A stretch of DNA of 64,000 nucleotides from contig NZ_JAERQZ010000001.1 of assembly GCF_016735515.1 (NCBI RefSeq), forward strand, positions 3,212,746-3,276,745. Reading direction: 5' to 3'. This DNA is from Piscinibacter sp. HJYY11 (GTDB lineage Bacteria; Pseudomonadota; Gammaproteobacteria; Burkholderiales; Burkholderiaceae_C). Of the stretch, positions 29,579 through 38,649 are shown piece by piece; the first letter of the stretch is position 1, and the number at the start of each line of letters is the position of its first letter. The notes under the pieces are model-generated. The model was given only the letters and a program-made list of their open reading frames with translations. It had not been told where the DNA came from and did not search any database. The position numbers were made by a program, and so were the translations under genes.

Positions 29579-31882
29579 TCACGGCGTCGCCACCGGCGCA
29601 CCGTAGACGACGCCGCGCCCGACGGTGCTCATGTAGACCACGCCTTCGGTGTTCATGTCGCCGGCGATGAACTGCGCGTTGCCCGGCCCGCCGAACTGGT
29701 GGGCGTCGTCGTTGATGCGGAGCCAATTCGCACCGGCGTCAGTCGAGCGGTAGATGCCGCGCCGTCCGCCGTCGACCGAGCCCCAGATGAACACGGTCGG
29801 GTAACTGGCACCGCTCATGGTCCTGCCGAAGCCGACCGCGCTGCACGAGTTCACCCGGGCCAGCTTGCTGAACGAGGTGCCGGAGTTCGTCGAACGCGCC
29901 AGCCCGCCGCCGCGCAAGGCCACCCACACGTCGCCCTCGCGGCCGGGCGCCGCGCGGATCAGCGGCGCGCCCCAGCTGTCCAGCGCGCCGGCCGCGGTGA
30001 AGCTCGCGCCGCCGTCGGTGCTCACGAGCATCCGGCCGGCCGCCGGGTCGTAGGCGTAGAACTTGGCCGCGTTGACCGGGTCGGCCTCCGGGCGCGCGCC
30101 GTTGTTGCCCAGGCCCGTGACGGTCGTCCACGTGGGCGTGGCGCTGGTGAAGTCGGTGGAGCGATAGGTGACGCTGGAACCATCGGTGAGCAGCAGCGTG
30201 CTCCCGTCGGCCGACAGTGCGACCAGGTTCGTCGTCGCCTGCGCCGGCACCTGCGTCCAGGTGAGGCCGGTGTCGGCCGAGCGGTAGATCTGGTTGGCGC
30301 CCGCGCGCACGACCACCGAGGTCCGCGCCGGCGCCACCGCCAGGCCGGGGGTCGAGCTCAGGCGCGGCGTGTGGACCGGCGCGTAGGCGTCGATGTCGGT
30401 GTGGCGGAAGCCGCCGTAGTCGCCGATGGTGGTCAGCAGCGGCCCGCCCGGCACGCTCACCAGCCCGAGCGGCACCGTCTCCTCCAGGCCGCGCACCGCG
30501 AAGGTCCAGGTGGCCGGCGTCGCATCGATGTTGCGGGTGCGGTAGACACCGTTGCCCGAGGTCACCCACGCCGACCGTGTGTCGAACGGGTCGAACTCGA
30601 TGCTGCTCGCCCAGTGGATCGAGTTCTCACCGATCCAGGAGACACCGTCGGTGTCGAGCGCGAAGCCGCGCTGCACCACGTCGACCCAGCTGCCGCCGCC
30701 GTTGGTGCTGAGGAAGAAGTGGTCGCCCCAGTTGTTGCCCTGCGCGGCCCAGGTGTTGATCGTGCTGACGAGAACCCGCTGGGGGTTGCCGGGATCGACC
30801 GTCACGCCGGAGAAGCCGGTCGTGAGGCCCGTGGGCGTCACGTTCGTCCAGGTGCCCGCGGCCACGTTGTACTTCCACACCGCGCCATCGTTCATCGGCT
30901 CGCGCGGGGTCAGGCTGTCGGGGCCGGGGTGCGGGCCGGCGCCGTTGGCGTAGGTGATGAAGAGGTTGCCGTCGCCGGCGAGCACGGCGCGCTGCGGCAT
31001 GACGCTCGCCGGCGCGTTGGCCACCGGCGTGAAGGTCGCGCCGCCGTCGTCGCTGCGGTAGAGGTTGGGGCCGACCGAGCCGAAGCGCGAGACGCCGACG
31101 AAGATGCGCCGTGCCGCGCCGTTCGCGACGCTGGTCGCATCGAGCAGCACGAAGCTGATGCCGTTCTCGTTCGGCGTGGTGGTCACCGGCAGCGAGGCGA
31201 GGCGGGTGAAGCTCGCGCCCGCATCGGTGCTCCGGAACACGCCGTTGTTGCGCGAGCCGGCGTACAGCACGTTGCTGTTGCCCGGGTCCACCTGCAGCTT
31301 CTCGCCGTTGCTGCGGCCCATGCCGTTGCCGTTGACGCGGAACTGCGCGCTGACGTCGGTGATGCGCGAGAAGGTCGCGCCGTAGTCGGTCGAGCGCATC
31401 ACGACGGTCTTGCCGTTGCTGAAGTAGGGCGTGCCGGCCAGCACGTACAGCACCGCCGAGTCCCGCGGGTCGAGCGCGAGCGACTCGGTGCCCATCAGGC
31501 CGACGTCGTCTTCGGACACGAAGTCGAGCAGCGGCACCCAGCGGCCGGTGCTGGCGTTCCAGCGGTACGCGCCACCGACGTCGGTGCGCGCGTAGAACAG
31601 GTTCTGCTGCGTGCGGCTCGCGACGACCGCGGTGACATAGCCGCCGCCACCCATCGCGACGTTGCTCCAGCGATAGGCGTTGGGCGCTGGAGGTGGAGGC
31701 GCTGCTGGCGGAGGCGGTGAGGGAGGAGGCGCCGCAGGGGGTGGCGGAGGAGGCGGCGGCGTCCCGCCCCCCGGCGCCGGGGCGGGGGCGGGCGGCGTGT
31801 CACCCCCACCACCACCCCCGCAAGCGGTGAACAACGCGGAGAGGGTCGCGAGTCCGGCCGAGCGTCGGGTCACTTTCATCAT
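29579..31882 (-). CDS. GH74-like secreted lipoprotein (xyloglucanase family)
   Basis: A 767-residue exported protein. The N-terminus MMKVTRRSAGLATLSALFTAC fits a lipoprotein signal with the lipidated Cys in FTAC. A Gly run and a Pro/Ala linker of about 40 residues follow. The rest is a two-propeller BNR-type fold with GH74 hallmarks: MGGGGYVTAVV, YARTDVGGAYRW, DFVSEDDVGLMGTESLALDP, GDYGGFRHTD and QFGGPGNAQFIAGD. GH74 enzymes are endo-xyloglucanases; the Asp in ARTDVGG matches a conserved active-site region. It is probably surface or outer-membrane anchored. A non-catalytic propeller protein is the main alternative. Confidence 0.8.
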   Translation of the reverse strand: MMKVTRRSAGLATLSALFTACGGGGGGDTPPAPAPAPGGGTPPPPPPPPAAPPPSPPPPAAPPPPAPNAYRWSNVAMGGGGYVTAVVASRTQQNLFYARTDVGGAYRWNASTGRWVPLLDFVSEDDVGLMGTESLALDPRDSAVLYVLAGTPYFSNGKTVVMRSTDYGATFSRITDVSAQFRVNGNGMGRSNGEKLQVDPGNSNVLYAGSRNNGVFRSTDAGASFTRLASLPVTTTPNENGISFVLLDATSVANGAARRIFVGVSRFGSVGPNLYRSDDGGATFTPVANAPASVMPQRAVLAGDGNLFITYANGAGPHPGPDSLTPREPMNDGAVWKYNVAAGTWTNVTPTGLTTGFSGVTVDPGNPQRVLVSTINTWAAQGNNWGDHFFLSTNGGGSWVDVVQRGFALDTDGVSWIGENSIHWASSIEFDPFDTRSAWVTSGNGVYRTRNIDATPATWTFAVRGLEETVPLGLVSVPGGPLLTTIGDYGGFRHTDIDAYAPVHTPRLSSTPGLAVAPARTSVVVRAGANQIYRSADTGLTWTQVPAQATTNLVALSADGSTLLLTDGSSVTYRSTDFTSATPTWTTVTGLGNNGARPEADPVNAAKFYAYDPAAGRMLVSTDGGASFTAAGALDSWGAPLIRAAPGREGDVWVALRGGGLARSTNSGTSFSKLARVNSCSAVGFGRTMSGASYPTVFIWGSVDGGRRGIYRSTDAGANWLRINDDAHQFGGPGNAQFIAGDMNTEGVVYMSTVGRGVVYGAPVATP

Positions 31883-32017
31883 GTCGGGGCTTCGTCGATC
31901 GCCGGCGGCGAAGGTGGGGGCGTCGTCTTGCGGTCGCGACGCGGCGTGCGCAAGCATGCACCGAGCCCACCGGTTGCACTAGGCTTGCCGCACGCACACC
32001 GCACACTGCACACCCAC

Positions 32018-32974
32018 ATGCCCACCTTCACCACCACCCGCCGCGGCATCCTCGGTCTGATCGGCGGCCTCGCCATCTTTCGCTCCGCGCCGGCGGTGGC
32101 CGTGCCCGACACGTTCACGCTGGTCCCCCAGCTCGCCGTCGGGCAGACGCTCCGCTACCGGCTCGATCAGCGCACGGAACGCAACGGCGCGCTGGTGCAG
32201 CGCGCCGCCTCGCGTGTGTCGATCGCCGTCGTCGAGGCGCTCGACGCTGGCTGGCTCGCGCGGTGGACCGTGCAGGACACCCAGCTCCTCGATGCCGACC
32301 CGCGCATGCGGCCGCTGCTCGAAGCCTTGCAGCACCTCTGGGACGGCGTGCCGATCGACGTGGTGCTCGACGAGGCCGGGCGTGTGGCCGGCGTGGCGGA
32401 CATGCCGGGCCTGCGCGAACGCATGCGCGAGTCGATGGACCGGCTGCTCGCCGTGGTGGCGAAAGACCCGGCGATGGCGCCGCTCGACGCCCACCTGCGC
32501 GCGGCCCTGCAGCCGATGCTCGCCAACGAGGCCTACATCGCGCAGGCCGTGCTGAAGGAGCCGGGCATCCTGCTCGGCGCGATGGGGCGCGAGTACCGCG
32601 TGGGGGAGCCGCTGGAGGTGCGCACCACGGTGGCGTCACCGCTCGGCACCGGCGAGATCCCTATCCTCGGCCGCTTCGACCTCCGCGGCGTGAATGGCCG
32701 TGGCCAGCTCGCGCGGCTCGGCTGGTTGATGGTGGTCGATCGGCACACGACCGCGCGGGTGGTGGGGGGCGAGCTGCAGCCCTCCGTCGATCGCCTCGCA
32801 GGCGCGGCCGCCGTCGACGCAACCGCGGCCTTGGCCGGCATGGACTTCGACGACCGTGGCGACTTCGACGTCGACACCGCGACGGCGTGGCCCACCCGGG
32901 TGAGCCACACGCGGCGCATCGCGGGTGGCGACAGCTCGCGCACCGACAGCGTCGAGTTCAGCCGCCTCGGCTGA
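32018..32974 (+). CDS. Secreted hypothetical protein (318 aa)
   Basis: A 318-residue protein with an N-terminal export signal (TTRRGILGLIGGLAIF, ending near VAVPD). The paired arginines and modest hydrophobicity would allow Tat export. The mature part reads like an all-beta and helical domain (LAVGQTLRYRLDQRTERNG, WTVQDTQLLDADPRM) with no recognised catalytic motif. It is divergent from the GH74-like gene (135-bp gap) and convergent with the catalase-like gene. The function is unknown. It is not a shadow frame: it has its own signal peptide and good codon periodicity. Confidence 0.75.
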   Translation: MPTFTTTRRGILGLIGGLAIFRSAPAVAVPDTFTLVPQLAVGQTLRYRLDQRTERNGALVQRAASRVSIAVVEALDAGWLARWTVQDTQLLDADPRMRPLLEALQHLWDGVPIDVVLDEAGRVAGVADMPGLRERMRESMDRLLAVVAKDPAMAPLDAHLRAALQPMLANEAYIAQAVLKEPGILLGAMGREYRVGEPLEVRTTVASPLGTGEIPILGRFDLRGVNGRGQLARLGWLMVVDRHTTARVVGGELQPSVDRLAGAAAVDATAALAGMDFDDRGDFDVDTATAWPTRVSHTRRIAGGDSSRTDSVEFSRLG

Positions 32975-32993
32975 CACTGCGACGCTTCAGCGG

Positions 32994-34001
32994 CTACTGC
33001 TGCTTCGCGCCTTCCGTCAGCCGGCGCCCGAGGCCCACGGCGTAAGGCGCGGCGCGCGCGGCCAGCATCGGGTCGGCCGAGGGCTCCACACCCTTGGGCA
33101 GCACCATCGGGTTGTAGGTGATGGTGAGGCACGGGCCACCGCCGTCCTCGGCCACCGAGGTCACCTTGAGCAGGCCGAGCTTGACCTTCTTGCGGCCCTC
33201 GGGCAGCGGCACGGTGGCGCTGTCGATCCGGTCGCCGGCCTGGGCCAGCTCGAGGTTGAAGTCGAAGGCGACCTTGCCGTCCTTCACGCGCTGGCGCAGG
33301 TCGTCGAAGAGGAAGCTCGGGCCACGGGCCTTGGCCTCGTCGTCGCTCAGGCCCTGCACGCCACCCACGGGCTCGAAGATCCACTTGCCGAACTGCCGGG
33401 CGCCGCTCGCGTTGACGAAGGCGAAGGCGTGCACGCCCCAGTAGTTGACGCTGCCGAAGCTCGCCGGCACCGGCTGCGACGCGAAGTACTTGCCTTGCAG
33501 CAGCACCTCGGGATGGGCATCGGCGAAAGCCTTGACCTTGGCCGGGTCGGGCATCTTGGTGGCGGGATCGGGTTGCAGCGACGCGAGCCGCCCGAAGAAC
33601 ACCTGCGGCGAGGCCGCGCCGAACACCGGCGCCGAGATGTTGCCCATCTGCCATTGCTCACCGTCGGGCAGGTTGAACTGCAGCGCGAGGTTGCGCTGGG
33701 ACTTCGCGTTGTCGGGCGCCTTCGGGTTGGCGCCGCCCACCGAGAAACGCACGATCACCGGCACCGGCTTGCCGCTGAAGGCCGAGGCCGTGGAGAGTGC
33801 GCGTGCCTCGGCCGTGCCGACGAACTCCCCCGTGGCGCAGATGCCCTTGGCGCCCGAGCGTCGAAAGCCGTCGAACTTGCCGAAGGTCAATTCGAACTGG
33901 TCGAGGAAGGCGTTGGGGTCCGGCGTCGCCGGCTGCGCGACGGCGTTCGAGGCCAAGGTGGCGGCGGCAAGCGCCACGGCGGAAAGCATCAGCGGGTTCA
34001 T
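32994..34001 (-). CDS. Catalase-like periplasmic protein lacking the distal His
   Basis: A 335-residue catalase-fold protein of the small SrpA-type peroxidase family. The signal peptide ends near SNAVAQ. Family features: GKPVPVIVRFSVGG, NLALQFNLPDGEQWQM, NYWGVHAFAFVN, and near the C-terminus ARAAPYAVGLGRRL, where RxxxY supplies the proximal heme Tyr. The segment that should hold the distal catalytic His (usually xHAKG) reads RRSGAKG here, and no other His occurs before it. Heme binding is plausible; normal catalase or peroxidase chemistry is doubtful. It lies 92 bp downstream of the SRPBCC gene, probably in the same sigma-controlled operon. Confidence 0.85.
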   Translation of the reverse strand: MNPLMLSAVALAAATLASNAVAQPATPDPNAFLDQFELTFGKFDGFRRSGAKGICATGEFVGTAEARALSTASAFSGKPVPVIVRFSVGGANPKAPDNAKSQRNLALQFNLPDGEQWQMGNISAPVFGAASPQVFFGRLASLQPDPATKMPDPAKVKAFADAHPEVLLQGKYFASQPVPASFGSVNYWGVHAFAFVNASGARQFGKWIFEPVGGVQGLSDDEAKARGPSFLFDDLRQRVKDGKVAFDFNLELAQAGDRIDSATVPLPEGRKKVKLGLLKVTSVAEDGGGPCLTITYNPMVLPKGVEPSADPMLAARAAPYAVGLGRRLTEGAKQQ

Positions 34002-34093
34002 GGACGTGGCTCCTGGGGTGAAGGGTTCGACGTGGTCGTGCGGGCTGCGCGAGGCTTACAGCGCGTTCGCAAAAAAGACACGCGGCCTCCGGA

Positions 34094-34573
34094 TCAGCAC
34101 AGCACGCGCGACGGCACGCCCAGGTGCCGCGCGAGGCCCAGCCCGCCGGCGCGCATCACGCCGCGGTGGTTCCAGCGGAAGAGCGGCGCAAGCAGCGGCG
34201 CGAGCCAGCGCATCCAGGGCTGCGCGAGCTCCACGCGCCAAACGTAGGTGACGTGAGTGCTGCCGCCGTCGCTGCGCAGCAGCCACAGGCCTTCTCCCCG
34301 CAGCGCCCCGCGCGATCGGCCGCGCAGGCGCTCGTGGCGCAACGACTCCACCGCCTCCACCTCGACGACCAGGCCATAGGGCAGGCGGGTGGCCCACTCG
34401 ATGCGGCGCACGCTGCCGACACCGTCGGCCCGGCCGACCTTGAGCAGGCACACCGAGCGCACGTACGGCCACCAGCGTGGCCAGCCTTCGGGGTCGGTGA
34501 GCACGGCCCACACACGGTCGACCGGCGCATCGATGCGCCAGTGGCTCACCAGGTCGAAATGACGGCTCGGCAT
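34094..34573 (-). CDS. SRPBCC (START-like) family protein
   Basis: A 159-residue protein of the polyketide cyclase/SRPBCC fold. The N-terminus HWRIDAPVDRVWAVLTDPEGWPRWWP is the standard first strand and helix. It continues with EGLWLLRSDGGSTHVTYVW and ends in an amphipathic helix. Such proteins bind hydrophobic ligands; no catalytic residues are evident. The start has a strong ribosome site (GAAGGAG). Twenty bases upstream begins a promoter with the same ECF-type elements as the divergent sigma factor gene, so it is likely part of that regulon, together with the catalase-like gene after it. Confidence 0.85.
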   Translation of the reverse strand: MPSRHFDLVSHWRIDAPVDRVWAVLTDPEGWPRWWPYVRSVCLLKVGRADGVGSVRRIEWATRLPYGLVVEVEAVESLRHERLRGRSRGALRGEGLWLLRSDGGSTHVTYVWRVELAQPWMRWLAPLLAPLFRWNHRGVMRAGGLGLARHLGVPSRVLC

Positions 34574-34600
34574 GCGGCTCCTTCGGGGTCTGCCAGCCCA

Positions 34601-34627
34601 TACGGCCGGGCCGGGTGGGTGGATGCA
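34601..34627 (-). promoter_or_regulatory. ECF-type promoter for SRPBCC/catalase-like genes
   Basis: On the minus strand, TGCATCC (34627-34621) is followed after exactly 16 bases by CGTATG (34604-34601 and onward). The spacing and elements are identical to those of the promoter facing the sigma factor gene. Transcription would start near 34593, about 20 bases before the SRPBCC ATG. Confidence 0.7.
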
Positions 34628-34646
34628 TCGAGGCGCATCCGGCGGG

Positions 34647-34675
34647 TGCATCCGAAATCGCAAGCGCTGCGTACC
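34647..34675 (+). promoter_or_regulatory. ECF-type autoregulatory promoter for the sigma factor gene
   Basis: TGCATCC (34647-34653), 16 bases, then CGTACC (34670-34675). This is the -35/-10 geometry of ECF sigma promoters and matches the divergent promoter in sequence and spacing. The predicted start (about 34681) is only a few bases before the sigma ATG at 34684, so the transcript would be almost leaderless. Confidence 0.7.
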
Positions 34676-34683
34676 ACCCGGGC

Positions 34684-35385
34684 ATGAACGCCCACCCCAC
34701 CCCCGTCATGCCCCCCGACGACCCGGCCCTGCTGTTCTTCGACGACGCGGAGCCACCGCCCGAGGGGGAAGAAGCCCCCGCGCCGGCGGCCGGACTCGGC
34801 TGCGCGCCGGCGGCGAGCGATGCCGACATCGCCGGCTGGATCGGCCGCATCGTCCTGCACGACGAGGCCGCGCTGGCGACGCTCTACGACGCGACGGTCT
34901 CGCGCGTCTACGCGGTGGTGATGCGGGTGGTGCGGCGTGCCTCGCTGGCCGAAGAGGTAGTCGAAGACACCTTTTTCCAGGTGTGGCGCCAGGCGCCGCG
35001 CTTCGACCCGGCGCGCGGCAAGGCGCTGACCTGGCTCCTCAACATGGCGCGCTCGCGGGCGATCGATGCGGTGCGGCACGAGTCGCGCTTCCAGCACGAC
35101 AGCCTCGACGCCGAAGCCGCCTGCGAGATGCTGGCCGACGAGCTCGGCCACGACGACCTGCTCGACGTGGCACGTGGCCATGCCGAGCTGCAACGGGCGC
35201 TGATGCTGCTCAACGCACAGCCGCGGCAGCTGGTGGCGCTCGCGTTTTTCCGCGGCCTGAGCCACGAGGAGATCGCCACCCACACCGAGCTGCCACTGGG
35301 CACGGTGAAGTCGCAGATCCGCCGCGCGCTGGCCACCTTGCGCGACGCCCTGGGCCCGCAGGGCCTGCGTTCGCTCAACCCATGA
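34684..35385 (+). CDS. ECF sigma factor (sigma-70 family)
   Basis: A 233-residue ECF sigma factor. An acidic, Pro-rich N-terminal extension of about 50 residues precedes region 2 (LYDATVSRVYAVVMRVVR, EEVVEDTFFQVWRQAPRFDP, ARSRAIDAVRH). Region 4 follows (QLVALAFFRGLSHEEIATHT and PLGTVKSQIRRALATLRDAL). Its stop overlaps the start of the cupin gene (ATGA), the usual sigma/anti-sigma coupling. Divergent identical promoter elements suggest it drives itself and the SRPBCC-catalase operon. The ATG at 34684 lacks a ribosome site; leaderless translation is possible. Confidence 0.9.
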   Translation: MNAHPTPVMPPDDPALLFFDDAEPPPEGEEAPAPAAGLGCAPAASDADIAGWIGRIVLHDEAALATLYDATVSRVYAVVMRVVRRASLAEEVVEDTFFQVWRQAPRFDPARGKALTWLLNMARSRAIDAVRHESRFQHDSLDAEAACEMLADELGHDDLLDVARGHAELQRALMLLNAQPRQLVALAFFRGLSHEEIATHTELPLGTVKSQIRRALATLRDALGPQGLRSLNP

Positions 35386-36140
35386 TGGACTTCTCGATGA
35401 ACGCCTCGACACCCGACCTGCGCACGCGCCTGATGGCCCGTGTGGCAGCTTCACACGCCGCCGAGGCTGGCCTGGTGACCACGCGCCGTGCGCGTGCCCC
35501 CCACGCCGTGCTCGCGCCCGGCATCATGGCGCAGACCCTGTACCGGGGTGCCGGGCATCGGCCCGGCGAACCGCTGCGCGTGCGCCTGATCGAGCTGGCC
35601 GCGGGGGCACGGCTCGACGCCAAGGCGCTCGCCAACGAAGCGGTGCTGCTGACGCGCCACCGCGAGTGGCTGGTGCTGGCGGGGCAGGTGCAGTCGGACG
35701 CTGGCTGCTTCGGCCCGCGCGACTACCACGTCACGCCCGCCGGCGTGGCCACGCCGGGCTGGCAGGCCGATACCGCGGCGTTGCTCTTCCTGCGCGAATC
35801 GGCGGTGCCCTCGCATGCGAGGGGATCGACGCTCACGGTGCGCGATGCCGAGGCGGGCTGGCCCGAGTTCGCACCGGGCATCCGGCGGCGAGTGCTGTGG
35901 GCGCACGACGGGCAGGCGGCCTTGCTCTACCGTGCCGAGGCGGGCGCTGCGGTGCCGCGGCACTCACACGGGCATGACGAGGAGTGCCTGTTGATCGACG
36001 GCGAGCTCTTCCTCGACGACGTGTTGCTGCAGGCCGGCGATTACCAGCTCGCGCCCGCGGGCAGCGGCCACCAGCTCACGCACACCGACACCGGCGTCGT
36101 GATCTACGCGCACGGCGACCTGGACATGCGCTTCTTCTGA
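35382..36140 (+). CDS. ChrR-like cupin protein, putative anti-sigma factor
   Basis: A 252-residue two-cupin protein resembling the C-terminal part of ChrR-type anti-sigma factors. The start shows LRTRLMARVAAS; the C-terminal cupin has PRHSHGHDEECLLIDGELFLDD with the His and Glu metal ligands, and SGHQLTHTDTG. The N-terminal zinc domain of classic ChrR (His and paired Cys) is not visible; only two Cys occur in the protein and they are far apart. Overlap with the sigma gene argues for a regulatory role. How it would hold the sigma factor without the zinc domain is open. Confidence 0.8.
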   Translation: MMDFSMNASTPDLRTRLMARVAASHAAEAGLVTTRRARAPHAVLAPGIMAQTLYRGAGHRPGEPLRVRLIELAAGARLDAKALANEAVLLTRHREWLVLAGQVQSDAGCFGPRDYHVTPAGVATPGWQADTAALLFLRESAVPSHARGSTLTVRDAEAGWPEFAPGIRRRVLWAHDGQAALLYRAEAGAAVPRHSHGHDEECLLIDGELFLDDVLLQAGDYQLAPAGSGHQLTHTDTGVVIYAHGDLDMRFF

Positions 36141-36148
36141 AGCGGAAA

Positions 36149-36185
36149 CAAAAAAAGGCCCGGTTCCGCCAACCGGGCCAACGCT
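36149..36185. terminator. Bidirectional hairpin terminator
   Basis: GGCCCGGTT (36157-36165) and AACCGGGCC (36171-36179) form a nine-base-pair stem with a five-base loop. Eight A residues (36149-36156) on the left give a U-run for minus-strand transcripts arriving from the porin gene. On the right a CTCTCTTTTCCC stretch gives a weaker one for the cupin transcript. Confidence 0.88.
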
Positions 36186-36209
36186 CTCTTTTCCCTTAGC
36201 AGGAACGAA

Positions 36210-37424
36210 TCACCACCAGGATTCGGCCTGCACGCCCACCGAAGTGCCAGACTTCTTGTCGCCGAACACCTGGCGGGCGTTGGTGGAGCTCAAGCCGCCG
36301 GCGCCTGCCGTGCGCACCGCATCGTTCCAGATGGCATGCGTGACGAAGAGACGAACGGTCGGGCGCGAACCGGCTTCCTTGCCAGCCGAGGCGGCCACGG
36401 CCAGCGTGCCCTTGGTCAGGTTCTGCTTGGCACCGCCGCCGTCGGGCTTGACCTGGTCATGGCCCAATTCGGCGAGGAAGCGGAAGGGGCCCGACAGGTG
36501 GGTGTCGGCGCGCGCACCGATCGTGAACCACTTGTTGCCGGTGTTGCCGGTGTTCTTGCGGATGCGGTACTCGGTGATGAAGTCGACCGCGGTGGCACCG
36601 AAGTTCGCGCCCTGCTGGAACACCACGCGGGTGTTCTTCAGGTCGCCGAACTTGTCGCCCTTCACGCCGAAGAGGGTGTCGCCGCCGAGGATGGTGCCGC
36701 TCAGCTTCTGGTACACGCCCACGGCGATACCCTTCGGCTGGTCAGCCGGTGGCGGGTTGACACCAGTCTGGTCTTCGGTCTTCAGCTGCTTCGACGGCGT
36801 GACGTAGATCGACAGTTCGCCGTTGGGCACGGTCTTGATGCCGGTCATGCGGATCGGCAGCGACGCGCGGTTGTTGTACGCGTCGTTGTTCGGGTCCATC
36901 ATGAACGCGATGCTCAGCTTGCCGATGCCCAGGTCCATGTCTTCAACGCCGGCGCCGTTGCCGTCGTTGTTCTCGAGGAACTGGTCGTTGATGCCCGTCT
37001 GCAGACGGTTGTAGAAGCGGCGGCCCGCCCACACGCGGCCGTTGGCCAGCTGGCTGATGTTCTGTCCGTAGGCGTAGATCTGGCCGAAGCGGGTGGTCAA
37101 GGCGTCAGGGCCGTTGCTCGCGTTCTGGGCGCTGCCGGCGTCCCAGGCCTTGTAGACGCTCGGCATCACACGCACGTGCCAGGCGGAGCCTTCGTATTCG
37201 GCCAGCTTGGCGTCGAAGGTCGGCTCGATCACGTAGTCGCACTCGTTGCCGAGGCGGTACTTGGTGTCGGCATTGGCCAGGCCGAAGCAGACCTGGTTGC
37301 CGCCGGCGGTGTTGACGCCGACGCCGGCGCGGAAGTAGCCCGAGAACTCGATGGGCGGTGCGGCCAGTGCGGCGCTGGATGCTCCGGCCATGGCCAGGGC
37401 GGTGATCAGTCGATTGGTTTTCAT
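36210..37424 (-). CDS. LamB-type carbohydrate porin
   Basis: A 404-residue outer-membrane beta-barrel. The signal peptide ends at ALAAP. The mature protein begins PIEFSGYFRAGVGVNTAGG, as in maltoporin-family proteins, continues through strands such as GRVWAGRRFYNRLQTGIND, and ends in aromatic residues (AESWW), as expected for barrel assembly. The ATG follows GAGGAG. It is the last gene of the beta-glucoside locus and would admit cello-oligosaccharides to the periplasm. A terminator follows it. Sugar specificity is inferred from context. Confidence 0.88.
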   Translation of the reverse strand: MKTNRLITALAMAGASSAALAAPPIEFSGYFRAGVGVNTAGGNQVCFGLANADTKYRLGNECDYVIEPTFDAKLAEYEGSAWHVRVMPSVYKAWDAGSAQNASNGPDALTTRFGQIYAYGQNISQLANGRVWAGRRFYNRLQTGINDQFLENNDGNGAGVEDMDLGIGKLSIAFMMDPNNDAYNNRASLPIRMTGIKTVPNGELSIYVTPSKQLKTEDQTGVNPPPADQPKGIAVGVYQKLSGTILGGDTLFGVKGDKFGDLKNTRVVFQQGANFGATAVDFITEYRIRKNTGNTGNKWFTIGARADTHLSGPFRFLAELGHDQVKPDGGGAKQNLTKGTLAVAASAGKEAGSRPTVRLFVTHAIWNDAVRTAGAGGLSSTNARQVFGDKKSGTSVGVQAESWW

Positions 37425-37528
37425 GGTTTCTCCTCGTCTCCTAGGTGGTTGTCATTCGCCGTTTGTGGCGGCAGTGGTGGTGGTGGGCCTTGCGGCCCTG
37501 GCGGGGGATCGGTGGATGGCGGGCTCCT

Positions 37529-38626
<1,098 letters not shown>

Positions 38627-38649
38627 GCTGCTTTCCTTCCTCTCGGGTC

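Noticed and set aside
34635..34640. Third GCATCC copy in the sigma control region
   Set aside because: No CGTA element lies 16 bases from it on either strand, so it is not called a promoter.
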